Assembly (NCBI RefSeq): GCF_039614765.1
Contig: NZ_CP154879.1
Location: 868,001-932,000 of the forward strand
DNA length: 64,000 nt
Direction: 5' to 3'
From: Castellaniella sp. MT123
GTDB taxonomy: Bacteria; Pseudomonadota; Gammaproteobacteria; Burkholderiales; Burkholderiaceae_B
Position 1 is the stretch's first letter, and each line of letters begins with the position of its first letter. Positions 45,199 to 55,600 of the stretch are shown piece after piece. The notes beneath the pieces are model-generated. The model was not told the DNA's origin. It saw nothing but the letters and a program-made list of their open reading frames with translations, and did not search any database. Both the position numbers and the translations under genes were made by a program.

Positions 45199-45214
45199 GG
45201 ATCCGGGCGACACC

Positions 45215-45251
45215 GGTGGGATGCGGCGGGGAATGCCGCCATCCCGCCACC
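45215..45251. terminator. Hairpin between convergent SCO1 and flavoprotein genes
   Basis: Imperfect GC-rich inverted repeat, GGTGGGATGCGGC (45215-45227) against GCCGCCATCCCGCCACC (45235-45251), in the 68-base convergent gap. No T run on either side; a bidirectional pause or mRNA 3'-end stabiliser is likely rather than a classical terminator. Confidence 0.45.
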
Positions 45252-45266
45252 CGCGATCCAGGCCGT

Positions 45267-46658
45267 TTACCCAGGCTGGCGCACGGCTTGCCGCAGCGCC
45301 GTCCGGACCCCTTCTTCGATCGTCGGGTGATAGAACGGCAGATTCAGCATCTGGGGCACGGTCAGTTCCATCTGCAAGGCCCAAGCCAACAGGTGCGCCA
45401 CATGTTCAGCATCCGGGCCGACCATTTCCGCGCCGATGAAGCGATGGTCGACACGCCGCATGTAAACATGCAGCAAGCCCTGGTTGCGCAACATGACCCG
45501 TGAACGCCCCTGCCGCGTCCAGTCGACCGCGCCGATCGCCATGCTGCCGGCGTCATAGGCCCTGAAGCCTCTTCCCACCTGCATGATCTGCGGATTACTG
45601 AACACCACTGCCATCGACGCGCGGCGCGGCAGCGCCTGGACGTTTGGCCAGGCCGCCGCATTGTGGCCGGCCAGCCGGCCATCATCGGACGCCTCGTGCT
45701 GAATCTCGTGCAGCCCGGTGACGTCGCCCGCCAGAAAGACCGGATGCCCCCAGACCTGAAGCGTGCCGGGATCGAAATGCGGCATCCCCCGATCGTTCAG
45801 CGGCATGCTGGTGCGTTCCAGGTGCAGGGATTCCAGGACGGGCTGGCGTCCCGCGGTCAACAGCACCCGATCGAAGCGCTCTTGGGTTTCCGGGCCGTCG
45901 CCCACCGACCAGCCGATCACGGCCTGATCGCCGTCGCGCCGCACGGTCGTGACGCGGGCCCCCTGCACCAGATTCAGTTCCGGCGCCAGGAGTTCCACCG
46001 CGGTCGCCCGCACGGCGGGATCGGCCAGATGCGCAAAACTGCCCGAGCGGTTCAGGACGCGCACCCGCACCCCCAACCGGGCCAGCGCCAGGCCCAATTC
46101 GACCCCGATCACGCCCGAACCGACCAGCAACACGCTGCGGGGCAGATCTCGCCAATCGAAGACATCGTCATTGACGATGGCCAGATCACCCAGCGGCTGA
46201 TAGATGTCGGGAATGTTGGGCCGGGTACCCGTCGACAGGATGATTCTGCCGGCATGGATCTCGTGCCCCTGATCGCTTTGCAGGACGCCGTCGCGCAGGA
46301 ACTCCACCTGCGCGTCCAGCCGGTGTTCCGGCGGCATGGCCTGGACATCGTCGACCACGAAGCCGACGAAGCGGTCCCGTTCGCGGCGCACGCGATCCAT
46401 GACCGCCACACCGTCCACCTGCGGCGCGCCGGACACCGTGATACCAAAGCCAGGGGCATGGCGGATCGCGGCGGCGGCCTCGGCGGCGGCGATCAGCAGC
46501 TTGGATGGCATGCAGCCCACCCGGGCGCACATGGTGCCATGCGGACCGCACTCGATCAGCAAAGGCTTCAGGCCGGCATCCCGCACAACGCGGTACGCCG
46601 GCAGGCCGGCGGAACCGGCCCCGACGATAGCAACATCACAATCGATTCTCTGGCCCAA
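45267..46658 (-). CDS. Dihydrolipoamide dehydrogenase/mercuric reductase-like flavoprotein
   Basis: Class I pyridine nucleotide-disulfide oxidoreductase, 463 residues. Visible: FAD-binding AIVGAGSAGLPAYR (10-23), redox disulfide Cys44-ARVG-Cys49 in MCARVGCMPSK, NAD(P)-binding VLLVGSGVIGVELG, FLAGDVTG, and the C-terminal HPTIEE with the His-Glu pair. It lacks a lipoyl domain, a fused HMA domain and the C-terminal Cys pair of MerA. The copZ gene lies 30 bases upstream on the same strand, so it is probably co-expressed under CueR. A role in copper or thiol redox is inference; the substrate is unknown. Confidence 0.88.
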   Translation of the reverse strand: MGQRIDCDVAIVGAGSAGLPAYRVVRDAGLKPLLIECGPHGTMCARVGCMPSKLLIAAAEAAAAIRHAPGFGITVSGAPQVDGVAVMDRVRRERDRFVGFVVDDVQAMPPEHRLDAQVEFLRDGVLQSDQGHEIHAGRIILSTGTRPNIPDIYQPLGDLAIVNDDVFDWRDLPRSVLLVGSGVIGVELGLALARLGVRVRVLNRSGSFAHLADPAVRATAVELLAPELNLVQGARVTTVRRDGDQAVIGWSVGDGPETQERFDRVLLTAGRQPVLESLHLERTSMPLNDRGMPHFDPGTLQVWGHPVFLAGDVTGLHEIQHEASDDGRLAGHNAAAWPNVQALPRRASMAVVFSNPQIMQVGRGFRAYDAGSMAIGAVDWTRQGRSRVMLRNQGLLHVYMRRVDHRFIGAEMVGPDAEHVAHLLAWALQMELTVPQMLNLPFYHPTIEEGVRTALRQAVRQPG

Positions 46659-46688
46659 CGCGATCTCCTTGACGAGAGTGAACAGGCG

Positions 46689-46889
46689 CTAGGCCGGCTG
46701 GACGTCGTAGCCCTCGTCGGCAATCGCGGCCTGAAGCGTCGGCGCGGCGGCGGTCGACTCGACCGTGACCCGATGGTTTGCCAGATCGGTCGAGACCGTC
46801 GCGTCCGGCGCCACCGCGCGGACCGCCTGGGTGATGGTTTGCACGCAATGATTGCAGGTCATGTCGGAAACAATGAATTCGGTTTTCAT
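46689..46889 (-). CDS. copZ: Copper chaperone CopZ-like HMA protein
   Basis: Single heavy-metal-associated domain of 66 residues with the metal-binding MTCNHC at about 10-15 and a ferredoxin-like beta-alpha-beta pattern. Expected to carry Cu(I) in the cytoplasm to CopA. The ATG at 46889 (MKTEFIVSDMTCNHC) is used; an upstream in-frame ATG would start next to the promoter. Divergent from copA across a 158-base region with two CueR-type promoters. Confidence 0.93.
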   Translation of the reverse strand: MKTEFIVSDMTCNHCVQTITQAVRAVAPDATVSTDLANHRVTVESTAAAPTLQAAIADEGYDVQPA

Positions 46890-46920
46890 GGATGAAGCCT
46901 CGTGAGTGGGAATACCAGAC

Positions 46921-46951
46921 ATGTTAAACCTTGCCACAGGGGAAGACTCAA
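46921..46951 (-). promoter_or_regulatory. copZ: CueR-type promoter/operator of copZ
   Basis: Minus strand: -35 TTGAGT (46951-46946), a 19-base spacer CTTCCCCTGTGGCAAGGTT, and -10 TAACAT (46926-46921). The long 19-base spacer with a CTTCCCC/AAGG dyad is the hallmark of MerR-family activated promoters and closely resembles the E. coli copA site as I know it. Confidence 0.8.
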
Positions 46952-46985
46952 GCGGGCGGCCCAGATATTTCTGTCGAGAACATGG

Positions 46986-47018
46986 CTTGACCTTACCACA
47001 AGGTCAAGCCTGATCCTA
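46986..47018 (+). promoter_or_regulatory. copA: CueR-type promoter/operator of copA
   Basis: Perfect dyad GCTTGACCTT-accac-AAGGTCAAGC (46986-47010). TTGACC (46988-46993) serves as -35, followed by a 19-base spacer and GATCCT (47013-47018) as a poor -10, which is normal for a promoter that needs MerR-type DNA distortion. Transcription would begin around 47025, consistent with translation starting at 47048. Confidence 0.8.
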
Positions 47019-47047
47019 CAATCATCATCATGAATCGGAGTCTCACC

Positions 47048-49315
47048 ATGCCCCCCCTGTCCGCCCAATCCGCCCTCGATCTGGAGGTCGAGGGCATGAC
47101 CTGCGCCTCCTGCGTCCGCCGCGTCGAAACGGCCCTGGCGAAGGTCCCGGGTGTGGCCCAGGCCAACGTCAACCTGGCGACCCGCAGCGCCCATGTCACG
47201 CTGATGCCCGAAGGTGCCGATCCGCAGGCCCTGATTGCCGCCATTGCAAAGCGCGGCTACCAGGCACAGCTGCGCCAGCCGGAAGCCGCGCGCAACGTGC
47301 CGGCCGACGAGGAATATCGGGCGGCGGGCCGGCGTTTCGCCCTGGCGCTACTGCTGACGCTGCCGGTCTTTCTGCTGGAAATGGGGGGGCATCTGATCCC
47401 TGCCCTGCATCACATGATCCAGGCCCGGATCGACATGCAAACCCTGACCTGGCTCGAATTCGCGCTGGCCACCCTGACCCTGGCCGGGCCGGGCCGGCAG
47501 TTCTTCACCCGGGGCTTCAAGGCCCTGTGGCATCTGGGGCCCGACATGAATACGCTGGTAGCCCTGGGTGCCGGCAGCGCCTGGCTCTATTCCACGTTGG
47601 TCACGTTCGCCCCGAGCTTGTTCCCGCCCGAATCCCGCCATCTGTATTTCGAGGCGGCCGCCGTGGTGGTGACACTGATCCTGCTGGGCCGTTGGCTCGA
47701 AGCGCGGGCGCGGGGACAGGCCGGTTCGGCGATCCGCCACCTGCTGGACCTGCAACCACGCACCGCCTGGGTACGCCACGAAGGGGGCTGGTCCGAACAG
47801 CCGCTGGATGCGTTGGCGGTCGGCGACGAACTGCGCGTGCGGCCCGGTGAAAAGGTCCCCGTCGATGGCTCCGTCATCGAGGGAGAATCCTGGATCGATG
47901 AATCGATGATTACCGGCGAACCCATGCCGGTCACACGCGCCATCGGCGACCGGCTGATCGGCGGCACGCTGAACACGCGCGGCAGTCTGGTGATGCGCGC
48001 GACGCAGGTGGGCGCCGATACCGTGCTGGCGCACATCGTCCGCATGGTCGAGCAGGCACAGGGCGCCAAACTGCCCATCCAGCGACTGGTGGACCGGGTC
48101 ACCGGCTGGTTCGTGCCCGCGGTCATGGCCCTGGCGGTCCTGGCCTTCCTGGGCTGGCTTTTCTGGGGGCCGGAGCCCCGGCTCACCCATGCGCTGATCG
48201 CGGGCGTGGCGGTGCTCATCATCGCCTGCCCCTGCGCCATGGGCCTGGCCACACCGATCTCGATCATGGTGGCGACCGGGCGCGCAGCCGGACTGGGTAT
48301 CATCTTTCGTCAGGGTGACGCGCTGCAGCGCCTGCGCAACGCCCGAGTGGTCGCTTTCGACAAGACCGGCACCCTGACCCAGGGGCACCCGGCGCTTGCG
48401 GATGTCCTGGCCTTTGGTGGCCTGGATCGCGTCACCCTGCTGACGGCTGTGGCCTCTGTGCAAAGCGCCTCGGAACATCCCATCGCGCGGGCCATCCTGG
48501 AAGCAGCCACCGCCGAGCAGCTGTCGCTGGCGCCCGTCGAGGACTTCACGGCGCTCACGGGGGCCGGGGTCCGGGGACGGGTCGCCGGGCACGACTGGCT
48601 TCTGGGCAACGAGGCGCTGATGCGCGATCACGGTATCCCGGTCGATGCGGCCGCCCAAGCCCGGACACGAGATCTGGCCAGCCAGGGCAAGACCGCCTTT
48701 CTGGCCGCTCGCGATGGCCGACTGGCTGGCGTGCTGGCCGTGGCGGATCCGATTCGCCCCAGCGCCCGCTCGGCCATCGCACGGCTGCATGCGCTGGGAC
48801 TGAAGACCGCCCTTATCACCGGCGACCACGAGGCGACGGCCCGGGCGGTCGCGACAGAGCTGGGCATCGACATCATCCATGCGCAGACGCTGCCGGAACA
48901 CAAGGCTGCCATCCTGCAGACGCTGCAGCGCGAGATCGGTCCGCTGGCTTTCGTCGGCGACGGCATCAACGACGCCCCGGCACTGGCGACCGCCGACGTG
49001 GGGATCGCCATTGGCCAGGGCACGGACGTGGCGATCGAGTCAGCCGACGTCGTACTGATGAACGAAGACCTGAATTCGGTGGCCAGGACGGTGACCCTGT
49101 CGCGTCTGACGCTGCGCAATATCGCCCAGAACCTGTTTTGGGCCTTTGCCTACAACGCGGCGTTGATCCCGGTGGCAGCGGGTGCCATCTACCCGTTCAC
49201 CGGCGTGCAGCTGTCGCCCATGCTGGGGGCCGGCGCGATGGCGCTGTCCAGCGTCTTCGTCGTCACCAACGCACTGCGCCTGAAATGGCAAACCTTGGAG
49301 CGCGATCATGCTTGA
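47048..49315 (+). CDS. copA: Copper-translocating P-type (P1B) ATPase
   Basis: Inner-membrane Cu(I) exporter. N-terminal HMA domain with GMTCASC at 16-22, eight membrane segments, actuator TGE ([10 protein letters not shown]), membrane Cys-Pro-Cys ([12 protein letters not shown], about 395), phosphorylation DKTGTLTQG (about 437), SSEHPIARA-like His-Pro ([10 protein letters not shown]), and [11 protein letters not shown]. 755 residues. ATG at 47048 chosen because CGGAG precedes it by seven bases; the ATG at 47030 would leave almost no leader after the predicted transcription start. It overlaps cueR by eight bases. Confidence 0.97.
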   Translation: MPPLSAQSALDLEVEGMTCASCVRRVETALAKVPGVAQANVNLATRSAHVTLMPEGADPQALIAAIAKRGYQAQLRQPEAARNVPADEEYRAAGRRFALALLLTLPVFLLEMGGHLIPALHHMIQARIDMQTLTWLEFALATLTLAGPGRQFFTRGFKALWHLGPDMNTLVALGAGSAWLYSTLVTFAPSLFPPESRHLYFEAAAVVVTLILLGRWLEARARGQAGSAIRHLLDLQPRTAWVRHEGGWSEQPLDALAVGDELRVRPGEKVPVDGSVIEGESWIDESMITGEPMPVTRAIGDRLIGGTLNTRGSLVMRATQVGADTVLAHIVRMVEQAQGAKLPIQRLVDRVTGWFVPAVMALAVLAFLGWLFWGPEPRLTHALIAGVAVLIIACPCAMGLATPISIMVATGRAAGLGIIFRQGDALQRLRNARVVAFDKTGTLTQGHPALADVLAFGGLDRVTLLTAVASVQSASEHPIARAILEAATAEQLSLAPVEDFTALTGAGVRGRVAGHDWLLGNEALMRDHGIPVDAAAQARTRDLASQGKTAFLAARDGRLAGVLAVADPIRPSARSAIARLHALGLKTALITGDHEATARAVATELGIDIIHAQTLPEHKAAILQTLQREIGPLAFVGDGINDAPALATADVGIAIGQGTDVAIESADVVLMNEDLNSVARTVTLSRLTLRNIAQNLFWAFAYNAALIPVAAGAIYPFTGVQLSPMLGAGAMALSSVFVVTNALRLKWQTLERDHA

Positions 49316-49820
49316 GTCTCATGCACCGGATCTCATCGAGGCCCATGCCGGCCAGGACACCCCTGCGGCGAACGGCCTGCATACCATCGGGGACGCGGCT
49401 GTCCACACCGGCCTGAGTCCCAAGATGATCCGCTATTACGAAAGCCTGGGAATACTCACCCCCCAGGGGCGCAGCACGGCAGGCTATCGGCTGTACAACG
49501 AGGCCGACCTGCATGCCCTGCGCTTCATCCGCACAGCCCGGGAACTGGGATTCTCGCTCAAGCAGATCGCCGAACTGACCGATCTGTGGCGCGACCGCCA
49601 CCGCGCCAGCGCCGAGGTCAAGCGGCTGGCCCTGGCCCATATCGACGCCCTGGAGGCCAAGGCGGCCTTGTTGCAGAGCATGGCCGGGACCTTGCGCACC
49701 CTGGCCCGGCATTGTCACGGGGACGACCGTCCGGATTGTCCGATTCTGGAAGGCCTGGCCGGTGGCATCGAAGTCCCGGGCCTCGGCCCGCACCGGCGGG
49801 CCGGCGGCACCCGCGGCTAA
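49308..49820 (+). CDS. cueR: MerR-family copper-responsive regulator CueR
   Basis: 170 residues. Winged helix-turn-helix (about 24-95: [26 protein letters not shown]...GYRLY), dimer helix (about 100-132) and the metal loop Cys136-x7-Cys144 (CHGDDRPDC), the spacing of Cu(I)-sensing CueR. It has an N-terminal extension of about 23 residues and a Gly/Arg-rich tail. Overlap with copA makes it part of the operon it most likely activates via the two divergent sites, giving autoregulation. Confidence 0.93.
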   Translation: MLESHAPDLIEAHAGQDTPAANGLHTIGDAAVHTGLSPKMIRYYESLGILTPQGRSTAGYRLYNEADLHALRFIRTARELGFSLKQIAELTDLWRDRHRASAEVKRLALAHIDALEAKAALLQSMAGTLRTLARHCHGDDRPDCPILEGLAGGIEVPGLGPHRRAGGTRG

Positions 49821-49844
49821 AAGCGGCGGCCGCCGAACGGGCGC

Positions 49845-50426
49845 TCAGCCCTCGATCAAAGGCGCATGCCACTCGTGCACGAAATCCCGATAATCGGGCC
49901 GCTGGGCGGGGCGCACGGTCTCGATCGGCGTCCCCAGGGCCACGTAGCCCATGAAATGGTCATCCAGGGCATCGAATCCCAAGGCTTCACCCAGGCCATC
50001 CAGATAGGTGCCCAGGCCAGTGCTCCAGAATCCAGGAAAGCCCAGCGCGTGGGCCGCATTGAGCATGTTCATGACGGCGGCGGACACCGAAAGTCGGCTT
50101 TCTTCCTGGGGAATTCGGCCATTCGGATCGGGCCGACAGGCAATCAGGATCAGCAGCGGCACCCGCGACAGCCATTTGCGCGCGTTGTCGACCTTGGGCT
50201 GCGGCAAAGGCTTGCCCTCGGCCAGGCCGACACGCACGGCAACGTCGACGACAGCCGGGATGTCGGCGCCGCGTACGATGGCGAAGCGCCAGGGATGGAT
50301 CGCCCCATGGTCGGGCGCGCGAACAGCAGCCTGCAGGATCAGGTCGAGCTGCGCGTCGGTCGGGCCCGGCGCCTGCACGAACTTGATCGATTGGCGGCTC
50401 AGCAGCGAGTCAATGGTGGCGGACAT
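49845..50426 (-). CDS. Nitroreductase family protein (YdjA-like)
   Basis: FMN-dependent reductase of about 193 residues. Segments SLLSRQSIKFVQAPGPTDAQLDLILQAAVRAPDHGAIHPWRF (FMN-phosphate arginine and loop), RLSVSAAVMNMLNAAHALGFPGFWSTG and MGYVALGTP are typical of the YdjA subgroup. Start MSATIDSLL at 50426; seven extra residues are possible. Physiological substrate unknown. Downstream of pdxJ on the same strand and convergent with cueR. Confidence 0.9.
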   Translation of the reverse strand: MSATIDSLLSRQSIKFVQAPGPTDAQLDLILQAAVRAPDHGAIHPWRFAIVRGADIPAVVDVAVRVGLAEGKPLPQPKVDNARKWLSRVPLLILIACRPDPNGRIPQEESRLSVSAAVMNMLNAAHALGFPGFWSTGLGTYLDGLGEALGFDALDDHFMGYVALGTPIETVRPAQRPDYRDFVHEWHAPLIEG

Positions 50427-50456
50427 GGAAACTCCGGAAACAGACAATCGGGGGGA

Positions 50457-51182
50457 TCAAGGCCGCGCGGCCTGGATCATCAGCGCCTTCATGCGCCGGA
50501 TGGCGGGTTCCCAGCCATCGAACACGGCCTGTGCCACGATGGCATGGCCGATATTCAGTTCGGCGATGCCCGGCAGCGCGGCGATGGGCTGCACATTGTC
50601 GTAATGCAGGCCGTGGCCGGCATTGACCCGCAAGCCTTCCCCGACGCCCACCGCGATGGCGGCGCGCAGCCGTTCCAGCTGCGCGGCCTGCCGCGCCGCA
50701 TCGGCCGCATCCGCATATGCGCCGGTATGCAGTTCAATGACCCGCGCGCCGGCGCGCACGGCAGCGGCGATCTGGTCGGCTTCGGGGTCGATGAACAGCG
50801 ACACCCTGATGCCGGCACTGTGCAGGCGGGACACGGCAGAGTGCACTTCGTCGAAGCGGCCCAGGACGTCCAGCCCGCCCTCCGTGGTCAGCTCACGGCG
50901 ATTCTCGGGTACCAGGCACACGTCCTGCGGCCCGATGGCGCAGGCGATCTCCAGCATCTCTGGTGTGATGGCGCATTCCAGATTCATGCGGGTGCGCAGC
51001 GCCGGACGAATGGCGCGCACGTCCGCGTCCTGGATGTGGCGCCGGTCCTCGCGCAGATGCAGGGTGATCAGGTCGGCGCCCGCGTCTTCCGCGCGCAGGG
51101 CCGCTTGCAGGGGATCAGGATAGGTCGTCAGCCGCTGCTGGCGCAGCGTAGCCACATGATCGATATTGACGCCCAGTTCCAT
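50457..51182 (-). CDS. pdxJ: Pyridoxine 5'-phosphate synthase
   Basis: Condenses 1-deoxyxylulose 5-phosphate with 3-amino-2-oxopropyl phosphate in vitamin B6 synthesis. TIM barrel of 241 residues; [60 protein letters not shown] and [12 protein letters not shown] are family signatures. The ATG shares one base with the oprM stop (TGATG), so it is coupled to an efflux operon, which is odd; pdxJ usually follows recO. Confidence 0.98.
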   Translation of the reverse strand: MELGVNIDHVATLRQQRLTTYPDPLQAALRAEDAGADLITLHLREDRRHIQDADVRAIRPALRTRMNLECAITPEMLEIACAIGPQDVCLVPENRRELTTEGGLDVLGRFDEVHSAVSRLHSAGIRVSLFIDPEADQIAAAVRAGARVIELHTGAYADAADAARQAAQLERLRAAIAVGVGEGLRVNAGHGLHYDNVQPIAALPGIAELNIGHAIVAQAVFDGWEPAIRRMKALMIQAARP

Positions 51183-52618
51183 CAACCGTTCCCCTTGGTG
51201 GGCAGATCGTCCGCGGACCAGCCGCCGCCCAGCGCCTTATAGAGTTCCACGCGATTGGCCAGCGCAGCGGCACCCAGCTGGATGAACTGCTGCTGCACCG
51301 CGTACAGATTGACCTGCGCCGTCTGCACCTGCAGGAAGCTGTCGACCCCCGTTTCGTAACGAACCTGGGAGAGTTTCAGCGCCTGCAGGGCCGACGCTTC
51401 GGTCGCGCGCACGGCGTCCAGCTGGCGGCTGTAGGTCGCTTCGCCGGCCAGGCCGTCGGCCACTTCGCGAAATGCCGTCTGGATGGCCTTTTCATACGAG
51501 GCCACGGCGATCTTCTGGTTGGCCTTGGCCAGATCCAGGCCGCCCTTGACGCCGCCTGCAAACAGCGGCGTCTGGACCTGCGGCGCGAACTGCCAATACC
51601 GCGTGCCGCTGCCGAACAGGGATCCGAGTTCCGGACTGGCGAACCCCAGCAGGCCTGTCAGGGTGATGCGTGGGAAGAAGGCGGCACGCGCGGCCCCGAT
51701 CCGGGCATCGGCCGACTTCAGGTCGTGTTCGGCACCGATGATGTCGGGGCGGCGCTCGAGCAACTGGGACGGCAGACCTGCGGGAATCGACTGCACCAGT
51801 TGGTCGCGGCCAAACGGCAACGCAGCTGGCAGGCCATCCGGCACCGGCGTTCCCAGGATCAGCGCAAGCGCATTGTTGGCCTGGGACATGGCGCGCTCGG
51901 TGGCCACCAGATTGGCCCGCACGCTATCGACCTGCCCTTTGGCCTGGGCGAGGTCCAGATCGGAGGCCACGCCGGCATTGAACTGGGCCTGCACCAGCTG
52001 CAAGGTGCCCTGCCGTGCCTGCAGCGTCTTTTCCGTGAGATCGCGCAGGGACTGCGCCGAACGCAGCGTGAAATAGGCTTCCGCCGTCTGGGCGATCAGC
52101 CCCAATTGCACGGTGCGCCGCGCTTCCTCGGTGGACAGATACTGCTGATAAGCGGATTCACTGAGATTGCGCACGCGGCCGAAGAAATCCAGCTCGAACG
52201 CGGTCATGCCGACGCCGGCAATGAAGCTGCGGTTGACGGCCGAGGAATCCGGCCCCCCATTGCGCATCTGGGGCGGCAGGTGGGTCGCCGATTCCGTCCC
52301 CTGCAGGCCGATCGTGGGCAGGCGGTCGCTCTGCGCGATGCCGAACTGCGCGCGCGCGGCCTCGACCCGCTGCACGGCGATGCGCAGATCGCGGTTGTTG
52401 TGCAGTGCCAGTTCGATCAGCGCCTGCAAGCGCTGATCGAGGAACACGTCACGCCAGGCCGGCAACGCCGCCGAAGCAGCCGTTGTGGCCGTGTCCGGAA
52501 ACTGATCCGGCACCGGGGTGGCCGGCCGATGATAGGTCGGCGCCAGCGAGCAGGCGCCTAGCGCCAGACACAGGACGGTCATCGCCCCTAGCCGCCCTTG
52601 TCGCATCGAAGTCTTCAT
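51182..52618 (-). CDS. oprM: RND efflux outer membrane lipoprotein (OprM/NodT family)
   Basis: TolC-like trimeric exit duct, 478 residues. Lipoprotein signal with lipobox LALGACS (lipidated Cys23), two outer-membrane efflux repeats, and [26 protein letters not shown] near the C-terminus. Start overlaps the mexB stop (ATGA). Third component of the mexA-mexB-oprM unit. Confidence 0.96.
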   Translation of the reverse strand: MKTSMRQGRLGAMTVLCLALGACSLAPTYHRPATPVPDQFPDTATTAASAALPAWRDVFLDQRLQALIELALHNNRDLRIAVQRVEAARAQFGIAQSDRLPTIGLQGTESATHLPPQMRNGGPDSSAVNRSFIAGVGMTAFELDFFGRVRNLSESAYQQYLSTEEARRTVQLGLIAQTAEAYFTLRSAQSLRDLTEKTLQARQGTLQLVQAQFNAGVASDLDLAQAKGQVDSVRANLVATERAMSQANNALALILGTPVPDGLPAALPFGRDQLVQSIPAGLPSQLLERRPDIIGAEHDLKSADARIGAARAAFFPRITLTGLLGFASPELGSLFGSGTRYWQFAPQVQTPLFAGGVKGGLDLAKANQKIAVASYEKAIQTAFREVADGLAGEATYSRQLDAVRATEASALQALKLSQVRYETGVDSFLQVQTAQVNLYAVQQQFIQLGAAALANRVELYKALGGGWSADDLPTKGNG

Positions 52619-55600
52619 GTACGGTCTCCCATGCTGGACTCGTCTACAGCAGGAATGTGGGCTGCCTGATGGCCCAGGAGCTTGGGTTTGGTCTTGAACA
52701 ATTTCAGAATCACCACAAAGAATGTCGGCACGAAAATCACGGCCAGCGGCGTTGCTGCCAGCATACCGCCCATCACACCCAGGCCGACTGCGTTCTGACT
52801 GGCGGCACCGGCGCCATTGGCCAGCACCAGCGGCACCACCCCCAGGATGAAGGCAAAGGACGTCATCAGGATCGGACGGAAACGTAGCCGGGCCCCCTCG
52901 ATGGCCGCTTCCTTCAGGCCGGCCCCGCTGGCATACAGATCCTTGGCGAATTCCACGATCAGAATGGCGTTCTTGGCCGCCAGACCAATCACGGTCACCA
53001 TCCCGACCTGGAAGTACACATCGTTGGACTTGCCCATCAGACTACTGAGCAGCACCGCCCCGAGCATGCCTAGCGGCACGGCCAGCATCACCGACAGCGG
53101 GATTGCCCAGCTTTCGTACAAGGCCGCAAGCACCATGAAGATCACCAGCACGGACAGGCCCATCAGGATCAGGGACTGGCTGCCCGCCTGGATCTCCTGG
53201 TAGGACAGACCGGTCCATTCGTAGCCCAGGCCGCCAGGCAACTGGGCGACGAGGCGCTCCATCTCGGTCATGGCCTGGCCGGTGGAATAACCCGGTGCCG
53301 CGGAACCGCTGATCCGGATGGATTCGTAGCCGTTGTAGCGCACCACCTGAACCGGCCCCGAGCTCCAGCTCACGGACACGAATGAGGATAGCGGCACCAT
53401 CCCGCCCTGGGCATTGACCGCATTCAACCTGAGGATGTCGTCGGGATTCATGCGCTCGGCCTGGTCAGCCTGCACCCAGATGTTCTGCACCCACCCCTGG
53501 TTCGTGAACTTGCCCACGTATGCCGAGCCGATCGCGGTGGAAATCAGGTTTGCAGCCTCGGAAAAGTCCACGCCCAGCGCGGCCGCCTTGGCGCGGTCGA
53601 TCTGGATGCGCAGTTGCGGCCCGGCCCCCAGGCCCGTGATCCGGGTCTGGGCCAGGATCGGACTTTGCGCGGCCATCCCCAGCAATTGCTGAGCGGCCGC
53701 CTGCAGGGCGGTGTGCCCCACCCCACCCCGATCCTCGAGGCGTAGATCGAAGCCCGAGGCATTGCCCAGAGATGAGATGGCCGGCGGCGTGATTGCGATC
53801 ACCATCGAATCCGGCAGGCCGAAGAGCAACTTGCCCATGGCGGCCCCGGAAATGGCCTGTGCCGCGTCTCCGGGCGCCTTGCGTTGGGAAAAATCCTTCA
53901 GCGGAACGAAGACGATGGCCGCGTTCAGACCATTGCCATTGAAGCTGAACCCCTGGACCGCGATGACGTTGGCCACCTGGGGCAGGTTCATGAAGTAGTG
54001 TTCGACTTTCTGGATGATGTCCATCGTGCGGCTCGACGTCGCACCCGACGGCAGCTCGATGTTGGCGATCACGTAGCCCTGGTCCTCGTCCGGCAGGAAC
54101 GAACTGGGCAGGCGTGCGTACATCCAGCCCATCACCACGACCAGCAGGGCGAACACCAGCATCATGCGCAGCGACCGCTTCAGGCTGCGCCCCACCCAAC
54201 CGGTATAGCGCTGCGTCCCCCGGTGGAAGAACCGGTTGAACCAGCCGAAGAAACCGCGTTTGGCCTCCTGGTGCCCTTTGGGAATGGGCTTCAGGATGGT
54301 CGCGCACAACGCCGGCGTGAAGCTGAGGGCCAGGAACGCCGAAAACAGGATCGACACGGCCATGGCGACCGAGAACTGGCGATAGATCACGCCCACCGAA
54401 CCGGACATGAAGGCCAGCGGCAGGAACACGGTGGTCAGCACCAGCGTCATTCCGACGATCGCACCGCTGATCTGCGGCATGGCCTTTTTCGTCGCCTCGC
54501 GCGGAGGCAGCCCTTCCTCGGCCATGATCCGTTCGACGTTTTCGACCACCACGATCGCGTCATCCACCAGAATCCCGATGGCCAGCACCATGGCGAACAT
54601 GGTCAGCACATTGATGGAGAATCCCAGCGCCAGCATCACGGCGAAAGCCCCCAGGATCGCCACCGGCACCACCAGTGCCGGGATCAGGGTATAGCGCACG
54701 TTCTGCAGGAAGATGAACATGACCACGAACACCAGCACCATGGCTTCGAACAGGGTATGCACCACCTGCTGGATCGACACATCGACATAGGGCGACGTGT
54801 CGTAGGGGATCTGGTATGTGATGTTGTCGGGGAAGAACTTCGACAGCTCGGCCATCCTGGCTTTGGCCAGTTTCGCCGTTTCCAGCGCGTTGGCGGTCGG
54901 CGTCAGCGACAGGGCGAAGGCCGCCGTGGGCTTGCCGTTCAGGCGGGCACCGAACTGATAATTGTCCGACCCCAGTTCGACACGGGCGACATCCCGGATC
55001 CGCACGGACGAACCGTCCGGATTGGCACGCAGGACGATGTCGCCGAATTCCTCGGGTGTCTTCAGCTGGCCATTGACGATCAGGGGCGCGGCGACCCGCT
55101 GCGATTGGGGATTCGGCGGCGAGCCCAGGATGCCGCCGGAAATCACCAGGTTCTGGGCGGCGATCGCCTGATTGACCTGGGCCATGCTCAGGCCATAGCC
55201 AACCAGCTTCTGCGGATCCACCCAGACGCGCATCGCGCGCGGCGCGGCGAACAGCTGGAACTTGCCCACGCCCTTGACCCGCGACATGGGGTTCTGGATG
55301 TTGCGGGTGATGTAGTCGGCCAGTGCGGTCTGGTTCAGGGAGCCGTCCTTGGACGACAACGTGACCACCATCAGGAAGCTGGAATTGGATTGACTGACCT
55401 TCAGCCCCTGCTGCACGACCGCGGCGGGCAGCTTGGCCGTGACGTTGGACAGACGGTTCTGCACATCGACCTGCGCCAGATCGGGATTGGTGCCCGGTTC
55501 GAACGTCACCGTGATCTGCGCCTGGCCGTTGGAATCGCTGACCGATTCATAATACAGCAGGCCTTTGGCGCCATTGAGCTCGTTCTCGATGATGCTGGAT

